34,726 nt of DNA, taken from assembly GCA_017937305.1 (NCBI GenBank), contig JAGBDV010000014.1, forward strand, positions 1 to 34,726. Reading direction: 5' to 3'. This DNA is from Bacilli bacterium. GTDB taxonomy: Bacteria > Bacillota_I > Bacilli_A > ML615J-28 > CAG-313. Below are positions 24,222 to 31,550 of the stretch, piece after piece. The notes under the pieces were generated by a model that saw nothing but the letters and a program-made list of their open reading frames with translations, ran no database searches and had not been told where the DNA came from. The translations under genes and the position numbers were made by a program. Numbering within the stretch: the first letter of the stretch is position 1; every line of letters starts with the position of its first letter.

Positions 24222-25517
24222 ATGATTTATACAAGTAGATTTTATTTAAGAAAGTTTAATATTAATGATGCTGATGCAATGTTTAATAATTGGGCAAATG
24301 ATCCTGAAGTGAGTAAATATTTAACATGGAATCCTCATGGTGATATTAGTGTAACAAAAAAGTATCTTGAATTTTTAACAAATTCTAATGCAACTGATTA
24401 TGCAATATGTGTTAAGGAAACTAATGAAATAATTGGAGCTATTTCTAATGTAAAAGAAAATGCTGATTTTTCTGTTTGTGAAATTGGGTATTGTTTATCA
24501 AGAAAGTATTGGAATCAAGGTGTTATATCTGAAGTTTTAGATGCTTATTTAAATGATCTATTTTCTAATAAAAATTATCAAGTTGTAGAAGCTGAACACA
24601 TGGTCGAAAATCCGGCATCAGGTGCTGTAATGATCAAATGTGGATTTAGATATAATTATACAATAGAAAAATTAAATGATAAATTTGGATGGATTAGCGT
24701 AAAACATTATTCTATTACAAAAGAAGAATATTTGATGCATAAACTTCAATTAAAGTTAAATGATTTTTTAAATACAAAAGTTCCATTATTTGCGACTTTA
24801 TATCAAACAATGAATTATATGAGTAAAAATGGATTTTTAGTAAATGTTATTAAAACAATAGAAAATAATAAAATTAATTATACTGAATCTGAAAATATTT
24901 TAGTAATTAAGAAAAGTGATTTAAATATTAATACTTATTATATAATTGGTAAAAGTAAAAAGAAAATAGAGTTTGATAAATTCATTGAAGAATTTAATTT
25001 AAATAATTATGATTATTTAATATCAAGTAGTTTTAATAGTATTGAACAAGATTTAGTAACTTTATTAAAGACAAATAATTTAACTATTAGTTTTGCAGAA
25101 AGTTGTACTGGTGGATTAATGGCTTCAACACTAATTAATGTTAGTGGCGCATCTGATGTAATAAAAGAAAGTTATGTTACTTATAGCAAGGAAGCTAAGA
25201 TTAAGATTTTAGGTGTTAAAAAAGAGACTTTAGATGAATACAGTGTATATTCAAAAGAAACTGCATATGAAATGGCAAAAGGATTATCATTAATAAGTAA
25301 AGCTAATGTTTCTGTAAGTATTACAGGCCTTGCAGGAGGAAATAGTTATAACTCTAGCGATGGTAAGTTTAATAGTTGTATAATTATTAATTATGATAAT
25401 CAAGAACATGTTATTAATTTATTTAAAGATGAAAAAGGTTCACGTAATGAGGTAAGAAAAAAGCAAGTAAATTACGTTTTTTATCAAATAATAAAAGCTT
25501 TAAAGGAGATTCTTTAA
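24222..25517 (+). CDS. Fusion of a GNAT acetyltransferase and a CinA C-terminal (PncC-like) domain
   Basis: 431 residues. Residues 1-175 are a RimJ/RimL-type GNAT acetyltransferase: SRFYLRKFNINDADAMFNNWANDPEV, EIGYCLSRKYWNQGVISEVL (acetyl-CoA loop) and NPASGAVMIKCGF. Residues about 180-275 match nothing I recognise; they may be a remnant of the CinA linker. Residues 276-431 are the PncC/CinA-C domain: ISFAESCTGGLMASTLINVSGASD (AESCTGG at 292-298), YVTYSKEAKIKILGV and SITGLAG. After GLAG the usual PGGG is replaced by GNSYNSSDG, so nicotinamide-nucleotide deamidase activity is uncertain. Standard CinA has a COG1058 domain in front, absent here. The reading frame is continuous across both parts. 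AGAGGAAA precedes the ATG. Confidence 0.88.
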   Translation: MIYTSRFYLRKFNINDADAMFNNWANDPEVSKYLTWNPHGDISVTKKYLEFLTNSNATDYAICVKETNEIIGAISNVKENADFSVCEIGYCLSRKYWNQGVISEVLDAYLNDLFSNKNYQVVEAEHMVENPASGAVMIKCGFRYNYTIEKLNDKFGWISVKHYSITKEEYLMHKLQLKLNDFLNTKVPLFATLYQTMNYMSKNGFLVNVIKTIENNKINYTESENILVIKKSDLNINTYYIIGKSKKKIEFDKFIEEFNLNNYDYLISSSFNSIEQDLVTLLKTNNLTISFAESCTGGLMASTLINVSGASDVIKESYVTYSKEAKIKILGVKKETLDEYSVYSKETAYEMAKGLSLISKANVSVSITGLAGGNSYNSSDGKFNSCIIINYDNQEHVINLFKDEKGSRNEVRKKQVNYVFYQIIKALKEIL

Positions 25518-25530
25518 GGCTTTTGTTTTT
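25493..25530 (+). terminator. Rho-independent terminator overlapping the end of the GNAT-CinA gene
   Basis: Stem 25493-25505 (AAAAGCTTTAAAG) / 25512-25524 (CTTTAAGGCTTTT) with one T-G wobble and loop GAGATT, then TTTTGTTTTT. The stop codon 25515-25517 lies in the 3' arm. Confidence 0.85.
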
Positions 25531-25552
25531 GAAAATTAATAGGTAATTGTAG

Positions 25553-25581
25553 TTGAAAAATTATATAAATTATGGTATAAT
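25553..25581 (+). promoter_or_regulatory. Sigma-A promoter of tex-acpP
   Basis: TTGAAA at 25553-25558, 17-base spacer, TATAAT at 25576-25581 with extended -10 TGG. The start near 25588 leaves a leader of about 137 bases. Confidence 0.85.
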
Positions 25582-25587
25582 ACTTAA

Positions 25588-25724
25588 GGATGTTTTAAGG
25601 CATCTATTGTGTTGGAAAATATTATTTATTCTTATAAAGTTCGTATGTGATGGAAAAACCGTTGACATATTAACTCTGGAAAATACCAAACAAATTGACA
25701 ATTATAACAAAAACGGAGGTTAAA
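25588..25724 (+). other. Long 5' leader of tex, possibly structured
   Basis: About 137 bases without an ORF. Possible pairings are GATG...CATC (about 25590-25605), GTTG...TAAC (about 25661-25674), and CCGTT (25659-25663) with AACGG (25712-25716), the latter overlapping the ribosome binding site ACGGAGG. No known riboswitch, T-box or ribosomal-protein leader was recognised. Confidence 0.35.
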
Positions 25725-28154
25725 ATGGAAAACGATTATATTAATGACGCCCTTCTTGGGAAGATTTCTCGTGAACAAAACGTTAAAATTTCTCAAATTA
25801 GAGCTGTGTTACAATTAATTGAAGGTGGTGCTACTGTACCATTCATCGCTCGTTATCGTAAAGAAGTTACAGGTGGGTTAGATGAAGAACAAATTAGAGC
25901 TATTTATACTGAATGGGATTATGGTCAAAAATTAGCTCAAAGAAAAGAAGACGTTATGCGTCTTATTGAAGAAAAGGGTAAACTTACTCCTGAATTAAAA
26001 GAAGCTATTATTAAAGCAACTAAACTTGCTGAAATTGAAGATATTTATCGTCCATTTAAGGAAAAGAAAAAGACTCGTGCAACTGATGCTAAGAAAAAAG
26101 GCTTAGATCCTCTTGCAGAATATTTATTATCATTCCCTCTTGAAGGTGATGTTGAAGCTGAAGCAGCTAAATATGTTACAAATCTTGAAGGTAAGACTGA
26201 TGAAGAAATTGAAGCAATGAAAAAAGAAGGTCTTATTGTTAAGAATACATCTGAAGCTATTCAAGGTGCAAAAGATATCATTGCAGAAATTGTTTCTGAT
26301 GATGCTCATTATCGTTCATGGATTCGTGACTATTTTGAAAAGAATGCAAGTCTTAAATGTAGTGTTAAAGATGCTACACTTGATGAAAAGAAAGTATATG
26401 AAATGTATTATGATTATACTGAACCAATCAAGACAGTTAAGCTTCATAGAATTTTAGCTATCAATAGAGCAGAAGCAGAAAAAGTAATTAAAGTTGATCT
26501 TGTAGAAGATTACGCTACAGTACTTAATTATATTTGTTCTGATAAAATTACTGTTGCAGAAAGCATTACTGCAGGTTTAGTACGTGAAGCTTGTGAAGAT
26601 GCTTATGAAAGATTAATTAAATCTGCAATTGTACGTGAAATTCGTGGTGATTTAAAAGAAAAAGCTGAAAATCAAGCTATTCATATCTTTGGTGAAAACT
26701 TAAGAAATTACTTATTACAACCTCCAATGAAAGGTAAAACTGTTCTTGGTGTTGACCCTGCGTTTAGAACAGGTTGTAAGTTAGCAGTTGTTGATGCAAC
26801 AGGTAAACTTTTAGAAAAGAGCGTTATGTATCCTCACCAAAAGAGTAAAGATGAAGTTGTTCCACCAGGACGTTATGCTAATGCAGTTGAAATCTTTAAA
26901 GATTTAGTACTTCGTCATAATGTTGAAGTTGTTGCTATGGGTAATGGTACTGCATCTCGTGAAACTGAAGCATTCGTTGCAGGAACTCTTTCAGCAATGA
27001 AAGAACAATTAGATGCTCTTGGACGTGAAGTTAAATATATTATTGTTAATGAAGCTGGTGCATCAGTTTATTCAGCATCCGATATTGCTCGTGATGAATT
27101 CCCTGATTTCTCAGTTGAAGAACGTTCTGCTATTTCTATTGCAAGACGTCTTCAAGATCCACTTGCAGAACTTGTAAAAATTGATCCAAAATCAATTGGT
27201 GTTGGTCAATATCAACATGACGTTACTCAAAGTAAGTTAGCTGAAAGTCTAGATTTCGTTGTTTCTACTGCAGTTAACCAAGTTGGTGTTAATATCAATA
27301 CTGCTTCACCTTCATTATTAAAGTATGTTGCAGGTCTTAATGCTGGTACAGCTAAGAAAATTGTTGCACATCGTGAAGAAAATGGACGTTTTGATAATCG
27401 TGAAGATATTAAAGTTAAGGGCGTTGGTCCTAAAGCACTAGAACAAGCAATTGGTTTCTTACGTATTGTTGATGGTAATGAACCTCTAGATATGACTGGT
27501 ATCCATCCAGAAAGTTATGCTGCTGCACGTGCAATCTTAGAAAAATTAGGATTCTCTTCATCAGATTTAGGTAAAGCAGAACTTGTTGAAAAAGTTAAGG
27601 CTATTACACCTGAAGAATCAAAAGCATTACAAGAAGAATTAAATATTGGTGAATATACAATTAAAGATATATTAGATGCATTCTGTAGTCCATTACGTGA
27701 CCCACGTGATGTAATTGAAGCACCTATTCTAAAGAGTGATATTCTTCATTTAGAAGACTTAAAAGTAGGTATGGAATTACAAGGTACTGTTCGTAATGTT
27801 ACAGACTTTGGTGCATTTGTTGACTGTGGATTACATGATGATGGCTTAGTTCATATTTCTAAAATGTCAACAGGATTTATTAAGCATCCACTAGATGCAG
27901 TTCATGTAGGACAAATTGTTAAAGTATGGGTATTAGAAGTTGATCTTAAGAAAGAAAGATTACAACTTACAATGATTGACCCTGAAGCTCCTAAACCTGC
28001 ACCTAGAGAAGCAAGAAAACCAAATAATGATAGAAGACCAAAAGAACCTAGACAAGAAGTAAAGCGCCCAGTGCAAAAGCCACAAAATAAGCGCAAAAAA
28101 ATGCCTGAATTACCTTTCGCAGTTAAGGAAAGACCACATTTAGGTAGAAAATAA
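25725..28154 (+). CDS. tex: Tex-family S1 RNA-binding transcription accessory protein
   Basis: 809 residues from the ATG at 25725, which follows the strong ribosome binding site ACGGAGG; an in-frame TTG at 25695 lies upstream of that site and is rejected. The Tex N-domain begins ISREQNVKISQIRAVLQLIEGGATVPFIARYRKEVTGGLDE. A YqgF/RNase-H-like domain starts near 335 (VLGVDPAFRTGCKLAVVD). HhH motifs follow (NINTASPSLLKYVAGLNAGTAKKIV, VKGVGPKALEQAIGFLRI), then an S1 domain near 680-750 (GTVRNVTDFGAFVDCG). The C-terminal tail is basic, rich in Lys/Arg/Pro. Binds nucleic acid and helps transcription or RNA turnover. acpP starts 19 bases downstream. Confidence 0.95.
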   Translation: MENDYINDALLGKISREQNVKISQIRAVLQLIEGGATVPFIARYRKEVTGGLDEEQIRAIYTEWDYGQKLAQRKEDVMRLIEEKGKLTPELKEAIIKATKLAEIEDIYRPFKEKKKTRATDAKKKGLDPLAEYLLSFPLEGDVEAEAAKYVTNLEGKTDEEIEAMKKEGLIVKNTSEAIQGAKDIIAEIVSDDAHYRSWIRDYFEKNASLKCSVKDATLDEKKVYEMYYDYTEPIKTVKLHRILAINRAEAEKVIKVDLVEDYATVLNYICSDKITVAESITAGLVREACEDAYERLIKSAIVREIRGDLKEKAENQAIHIFGENLRNYLLQPPMKGKTVLGVDPAFRTGCKLAVVDATGKLLEKSVMYPHQKSKDEVVPPGRYANAVEIFKDLVLRHNVEVVAMGNGTASRETEAFVAGTLSAMKEQLDALGREVKYIIVNEAGASVYSASDIARDEFPDFSVEERSAISIARRLQDPLAELVKIDPKSIGVGQYQHDVTQSKLAESLDFVVSTAVNQVGVNINTASPSLLKYVAGLNAGTAKKIVAHREENGRFDNREDIKVKGVGPKALEQAIGFLRIVDGNEPLDMTGIHPESYAAARAILEKLGFSSSDLGKAELVEKVKAITPEESKALQEELNIGEYTIKDILDAFCSPLRDPRDVIEAPILKSDILHLEDLKVGMELQGTVRNVTDFGAFVDCGLHDDGLVHISKMSTGFIKHPLDAVHVGQIVKVWVLEVDLKKERLQLTMIDPEAPKPAPREARKPNNDRRPKEPRQEVKRPVQKPQNKRKKMPELPFAVKERPHLGRK

Positions 28155-28173
28155 TTTATAAGGAGAAAGAATT

Positions 28174-28404
28174 ATGGTATTCGAAAAAGTTAAAAAAATT
28201 ATTGTTGAAGAATTAAATGTTTCAGAAGAAAAAGTAACTATGGAAGCAAGTCTTGTTGAAGATTTAGAAGCTGATTCATTAGATGCTGTTGAAATCATTG
28301 TAAGAATTGAAGAAGAATTTGATCTTCAAGTAGATGATGAAGCTGCTGAAAATGTAAAAACAGTTGGTGACTTAGTTAAATGTATCGAAGCTAACTTAAA
28401 ATAA
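28174..28404 (+). CDS. acpP: Acyl carrier protein
   Basis: 76 residues, acidic four-helix carrier. The 4'-phosphopantetheine attachment Ser35 sits in [23 protein letters not shown]. Carries growing acyl chains in fatty acid and phospholipid synthesis. AAGGAGAA precedes the ATG. It lies 19 bases after tex and is followed by a terminator, so it is probably cotranscribed with tex. Other fatty-acid synthesis genes are not nearby. Confidence 0.96.
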   Translation: MVFEKVKKIIVEELNVSEEKVTMEASLVEDLEADSLDAVEIIVRIEEEFDLQVDDEAAENVKTVGDLVKCIEANLK

Positions 28405-28413
28405 GACAGTAAT

Positions 28414-28460
28414 AATAAGTCAATAATGGTAATATATCATTATTGACTTATTTCTTTTTA
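28414..28460 (+). terminator. Rho-independent terminator of tex-acpP
   Basis: Stem 28414-28428 / 28438-28452 (core AAGTCAATAATG), 9-base loop, then TTCTTTTT. Confidence 0.9.
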
Positions 28461-28489
28461 TCTAATAAATACTTTAAAAGTATTATTTT

Positions 28490-28518
28490 TTGCTTTTAAC
28501 TTAAAAATATGTTATACT
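28490..28518 (+). promoter_or_regulatory. Promoter of the small lipoprotein-marR unit
   Basis: TTGCTT at 28490-28495, 17-base spacer, TATACT at 28513-28518 preceded by TGT (extended -10). Confidence 0.75.
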
Positions 28519-28539
28519 ATAAAAAAAAGAGGTAAAAAT

Positions 28540-28884
28540 ATGAAAAAAATATTATTCTTATTAGTATTATGTTTATTATTCACTACTACATCATGTATAA
28601 TCACTAACGAAGAAGTTGTAAAAGGTACTATTGATATAACTGTCGATGCAAAAAAAATGACTGTATCAATTGATGATGATGCAGACTTTTATGAAGTAGA
28701 TATTAAAAATAGTGATGACTTACAATATATTATTATTACAATTGAAATTATTAATGATGAATATCTTCCACGAAGATGTAAATTAATCGTTAATGATAAA
28801 GAAATTGATAAAAAGAAATATGAAATCAATGAAAATATAATTACATATAAAATGGAAGACCCTAACTGGTCTGACTTTATATAG
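28540..28884 (+). CDS. Small predicted lipoprotein
   Basis: 114 residues. Signal peptide with lipobox TTSC (Cys19). The mature part looks all-beta, with alternating charged and hydrophobic residues (GTIDITVDAKKMTVSI, LQYIIITIEIIN), and ends NWSDFI. No family recognised. AAAAGAGG lies before the ATG. A MarR-type regulator begins 14 bases downstream, so the two are probably one transcription unit. Confidence 0.75.
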   Translation: MKKILFLLVLCLLFTTTSCIITNEEVVKGTIDITVDAKKMTVSIDDDADFYEVDIKNSDDLQYIIITIEIINDEYLPRRCKLIVNDKEIDKKKYEINENIITYKMEDPNWSDFI

Positions 28885-28898
28885 AATAGGAGTTAAAT

Positions 28899-29846
28899 AT
28901 GGCTACTGAAAAAGAAAAGAAAACAACTGCTAAAACAACAACTAAGAAGTCTGCAGAAAAAGAAACAACAAAGAAAACATCTTCAAAAGCTGTAACACCT
29001 TCAAAAGCTACAACATCTTCAAAAGCTGCAACGTCTTCAAAAGCTGCAACATCTAAAACTACAAAAACTACTACAAAAGCAGCAAGTAAAGAACCTGCTA
29101 AGAAAGTTTCTACTAAAAAAGTTCCAGTTAAGAAAGTAATTGACCCTCGTACTGGTCAAGTAGTTGTTGCAGGAAAGAAAGAACCTGCAAAGAAAGAACC
29201 TGTAAAAAAGGTTGAAGTTGTTGAACCTAAAAAAGAAACAAAGAAAAAGACAAAGTTACCTAAGAAGAGTTCTAAAGAATTAACAATTGAAGTTCCTAAA
29301 AAAGAACCTGAAGTGCTTGTTCGTCCTACTCCTAAAAAACAAAAGGAACTAAGTAAAGAAGATAAAGTTTTATATAAACAATTATGTGAAGCATTTGATT
29401 TTGTGATTAATATGGGAAATGTAATTGAAGATAGAACAATGGATAGAAAACTTATTCCTGATCTTGCTTTAGGTGAACTTCATGTTATTGAAACAGTTAA
29501 TAAAAATAATAATAAGCCAATGACACTTATTGCAAAAAAAGAACATGTTACTGTAGGAGCACTTACTACTTGTGTCAATAGACTAGTTCAAAAAGGTTAT
29601 TTGCTTAGAACAAGAGATGAAATGGATCAACGTGTAATCCTTTTAAGTGTTACTCAAAAGGGTAAAAAAGTATTAAAAACACATGATAAATTCCATGATG
29701 ATATTATTGGATTAACTTTAGAAAATGTTAATCTTGCGCAAGCTACTAAAGTAATGACTCAATTTGCTCATATTTTAGAAGTATATTATGATCCGTCTTT
29801 ATTAAATGTAAAAGAACCTGCTAAAAAGTCACAAAAGAAAAAATAA
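28899..29846 (+). CDS. MarR-family regulator with a long Lys/Ala/Thr-rich N-terminal tail
   Basis: 315 residues, about twice the usual MarR length. Residues 1-150 are low-complexity and strongly basic (TTAKTTTKKSAEKETTKK, SSKAAT repeats, KKEPAKKEPVKK), like histone H1 tails. Residues about 155-305 are a winged-helix MarR domain: LCEAFDFVINMGNVIEDR, LGELHVIETV, VTVGALTTCVNRLVQKGYLLRTRDEMDQRVILLSVTQKGKKVL. A short basic tail (EPAKKSQKKK) follows. The gene lies downstream of acpP, recalling FabT, the MarR regulator of fatty-acid synthesis in streptococci, but a terminator separates them and the link is speculative. The tail may raise DNA affinity without sequence specificity. Confidence 0.85.
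   Translation: MATEKEKKTTAKTTTKKSAEKETTKKTSSKAVTPSKATTSSKAATSSKAATSKTTKTTTKAASKEPAKKVSTKKVPVKKVIDPRTGQVVVAGKKEPAKKEPVKKVEVVEPKKETKKKTKLPKKSSKELTIEVPKKEPEVLVRPTPKKQKELSKEDKVLYKQLCEAFDFVINMGNVIEDRTMDRKLIPDLALGELHVIETVNKNNNKPMTLIAKKEHVTVGALTTCVNRLVQKGYLLRTRDEMDQRVILLSVTQKGKKVLKTHDKFHDDIIGLTLENVNLAQATKVMTQFAHILEVYYDPSLLNVKEPAKKSQKKK
28977..29048 (+). repeat. Four 18-bp tandem repeats in the MarR tail
   Basis: ACATCTTCAAAAGCTGCA-type units at 28977, 28995, 29013 and 29031, encoding T(S/P)SKA(V/T/A). A possible site of copy-number change. Confidence 0.88.
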
Positions 29847-29880
29847 AAACATCCACTAATTAGTGGATGTTTTGTCTTTT
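29846..29880. terminator. Bidirectional terminator between marR and the yhhN-like gene
   Basis: A perfect palindrome spans 29846-29873 (arms with core ACATCCACT, centre AATT). The plus side continues TTTTGTCTTTT; the minus side continues into TTTTTATTTTTT. It holds the stop codon of the minus-strand gene. Confidence 0.92.
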
Positions 29881-30554
29881 ATAATACTAAGTGCAATTAG
29901 TGTTTGTGATGGAACATAGAATAGCCATACAAGATTAAATGGAGGATCGATAATAAAGTTTAAAATTAAATTATTCTCGATGGTTATGTAAGAACTATTT
30001 AATACAATTAATCCAACTTGTAAATCACAACATGCAAATAATAATAAACCAATTGGGAATAATATAGAAGATTCTTTTTGTTTAAATGCAAAGATAATAT
30101 TAATAATTAAATTAATATAATAGAATGTTGAAATTAAACTTAAGAAATCGGTCTTTTCCTTTAACACTATAACAGTAATTATTTGGATAATAATAATTGA
30201 AATTATTCTAATAATTAAATGTATGATTCTTTCTTTTTTAGATGTTTGATTATAATATATTCTAAGAAAATAGCAAGTTTGAGTTATCGAAAAACAAATC
30301 ATTGCAGGGACTTGTAACATTGGCTTGATTACAACTAAGAATAAGTCTGCAAAAAGAGTAAATAGTAAACCAATTTGTACTAATAAATAGTTTTTATTTT
30401 TAATAAAAAAAAGTGGAAATGCTGCTGCAAGAGCAATACTTAAATATGAAACAAATATATTTAAATAATTATGAGTAAATTGAATTAGTATACCTAAAAT
30501 AATTTCAAGTGTAATAAATACACTTGAAATTATAATTGTTTTATTAGTTTTCAT
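29856..30554 (-). CDS. YhhN/TMEM86-like membrane protein (lysoplasmalogenase family)
   Basis: 232 residues with about eight membrane segments. YhhN/TMEM86 features: LLFTLFADLFLVV (Asp70) and GLLLFACCDLQVGL (Asp177), two conserved intramembrane Asp motifs, and a final LVWLFYVPSQTLIALS resembling the family's YxPAQ...S end. Characterised members hydrolyse the vinyl-ether bond of lysoplasmalogens. Similarity is recognisable but distant, so the activity is inferred. Its ATG lies inside the end of the upstream YwaF-like gene (11-base overlap), indicating translational coupling. Confidence 0.72.
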   Translation of the reverse strand: MKTNKTIIISSVFITLEIILGILIQFTHNYLNIFVSYLSIALAAAFPLFFIKNKNYLLVQIGLLFTLFADLFLVVIKPMLQVPAMICFSITQTCYFLRIYYNQTSKKERIIHLIIRIISIIIIQIITVIVLKEKTDFLSLISTFYYINLIINIIFAFKQKESSILFPIGLLLFACCDLQVGLIVLNSSYITIENNLILNFIIDPPFNLVWLFYVPSQTLIALSIIKDKTSTN

Positions 30555-31368
30555 AGTTTACCTTCTTTATAGAAAGTTTAATAATTAATTTTTGAATAGA
30601 ATAGACAATTAATGATACGATTGCAAAGCCTATATTATAAATTAATATAAATGCTATATATGGAACTTTTGGATAAATTGCAGATAATACTGGTAAAGTA
30701 CAATCAAAATATGGACTTACAAAAAACATATTAAATGTATCATCGTAACCAAGGTGTTGGAAAATATGATAGAATGAAATGTTTAATATAAGGGCTATAA
30801 TTGATAACCCCGCAAATACTAAAATTCCTTTTGCAAAGTATTTCAAATCATATTCTTTTTTGTACACTGTTACTAAGAAAATTCCTAGTACAATTTGTAA
30901 ACCATGATGAATCATTGTTTGAAAATTAATAACTGTTGTAGAAGTAAACACGTCATTAGGATATGCGTATACTGCAAGACCTCCAAAAAGTGAGAATGTC
31001 ATCATGTAAGATATAAAAAATTTTCTAACCTTTTCATTTTTTACAAATATTACAAATGGTAAAACGTAAAGTGGTGTAGAACATAGCTGGAAGGGGAATA
31101 TGTACCAAGGATAATCCCAAAGAAGAAGATCATTTTCAAAGTATGAAGAGTATTCTACTTCTTTAATTATCTCAAGTACTACCATTATTAGCCAACAAAT
31201 TAAGCAAATCTTTCTGATAACCTTGTCTTCTTTTTTTCTAAAAAATATACATACTAGTACTGTTGTTATTATTATTATTCCTATAAACATTAAATGAAAC
31301 CAACCATAATTTGTGGGAGTTGTCATTTCATGTTCTAAGGCTTTTAATATTATTTTAAATATTTTCAT
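30544..31368 (-). CDS. YwaF/TMEM164-like membrane protein
   Basis: 274 residues, about seven membrane helices. YwaF-family (TIGR02206/TMEM164) signatures: WDYPWYIFPFQLCSTPLYVLP with Cys96, and INFQTMIHHGLQIVLG with His154/155. From memory, human TMEM164 is an acyltransferase forming C20:4 ether phospholipids and uses a conserved Cys and His; the residues here may correspond. ATG at 31366-31368; the upstream AGTAGG is a modest ribosome binding site. A second Met at residue 15 (EHEMTTPTNYGW) is an alternative start. First gene of a two-gene unit with the YhhN-like gene. Confidence 0.75.
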   Translation of the reverse strand: MKIFKIILKALEHEMTTPTNYGWFHLMFIGIIIITTVLVCIFFRKKEDKVIRKICLICWLIMVVLEIIKEVEYSSYFENDLLLWDYPWYIFPFQLCSTPLYVLPFVIFVKNEKVRKFFISYMMTFSLFGGLAVYAYPNDVFTSTTVINFQTMIHHGLQIVLGIFLVTVYKKEYDLKYFAKGILVFAGLSIIALILNISFYHIFQHLGYDDTFNMFFVSPYFDCTLPVLSAIYPKVPYIAFILIYNIGFAIVSLIVYSIQKLIIKLSIKKVNYEN

Positions 31369-31494
31369 AAAAAAACCTACTTTTCCTATTTAATCAATTA
31401 TAGTTTACATTTTTTTTTTAAAAATAGCAATAGCAAATATATTAGAATACATAAAATCATTATTAGAAATCATAAAAAAATATATAAAAAAAAG

Positions 31495-31523
31495 GTATAT
31501 ACTTAAAAATATTGAATATACTA
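31495..31523 (+). promoter_or_regulatory. Putative SigG-type promoter of pdaA
   Basis: GTATA at 31495-31499, 17-base spacer, TATACTA at 31517-31523. One base in the -10 (T for C) and one base of spacing differ from the remembered SigG consensus GHATR-N18-CATWHTA. pdaA is SigG-controlled in B. subtilis. No convincing sigma-A promoter was seen here. Confidence 0.4.
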
Positions 31524-31550
31524 ATATTGAACATGAAAGAGGTGGATAAA

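Noticed and set aside
25695..25724. TTG start for tex, and the TTGACA there as a -35 box
   Set aside because: The strong ribosome binding site ACGGAGG lies downstream of the TTG and before the ATG at 25725; no -10 sits at 16-18 bases from TTGACA.
25588..25724. T-box or known riboswitch ahead of tex
   Set aside because: The T-box sequence (TGGNACCGCG) and familiar riboswitch cores could not be found; only short possible stems are present.
26236..26457. Plus-strand 73-codon ORF inside tex
   Set aside because: Another-frame shadow of a clearly conserved gene.
31512..31550. TTG or ATG (31533) starts upstream of pdaA
   Set aside because: The ATG at 31551 follows AGAGGTGG at proper spacing and begins a clean signal peptide.
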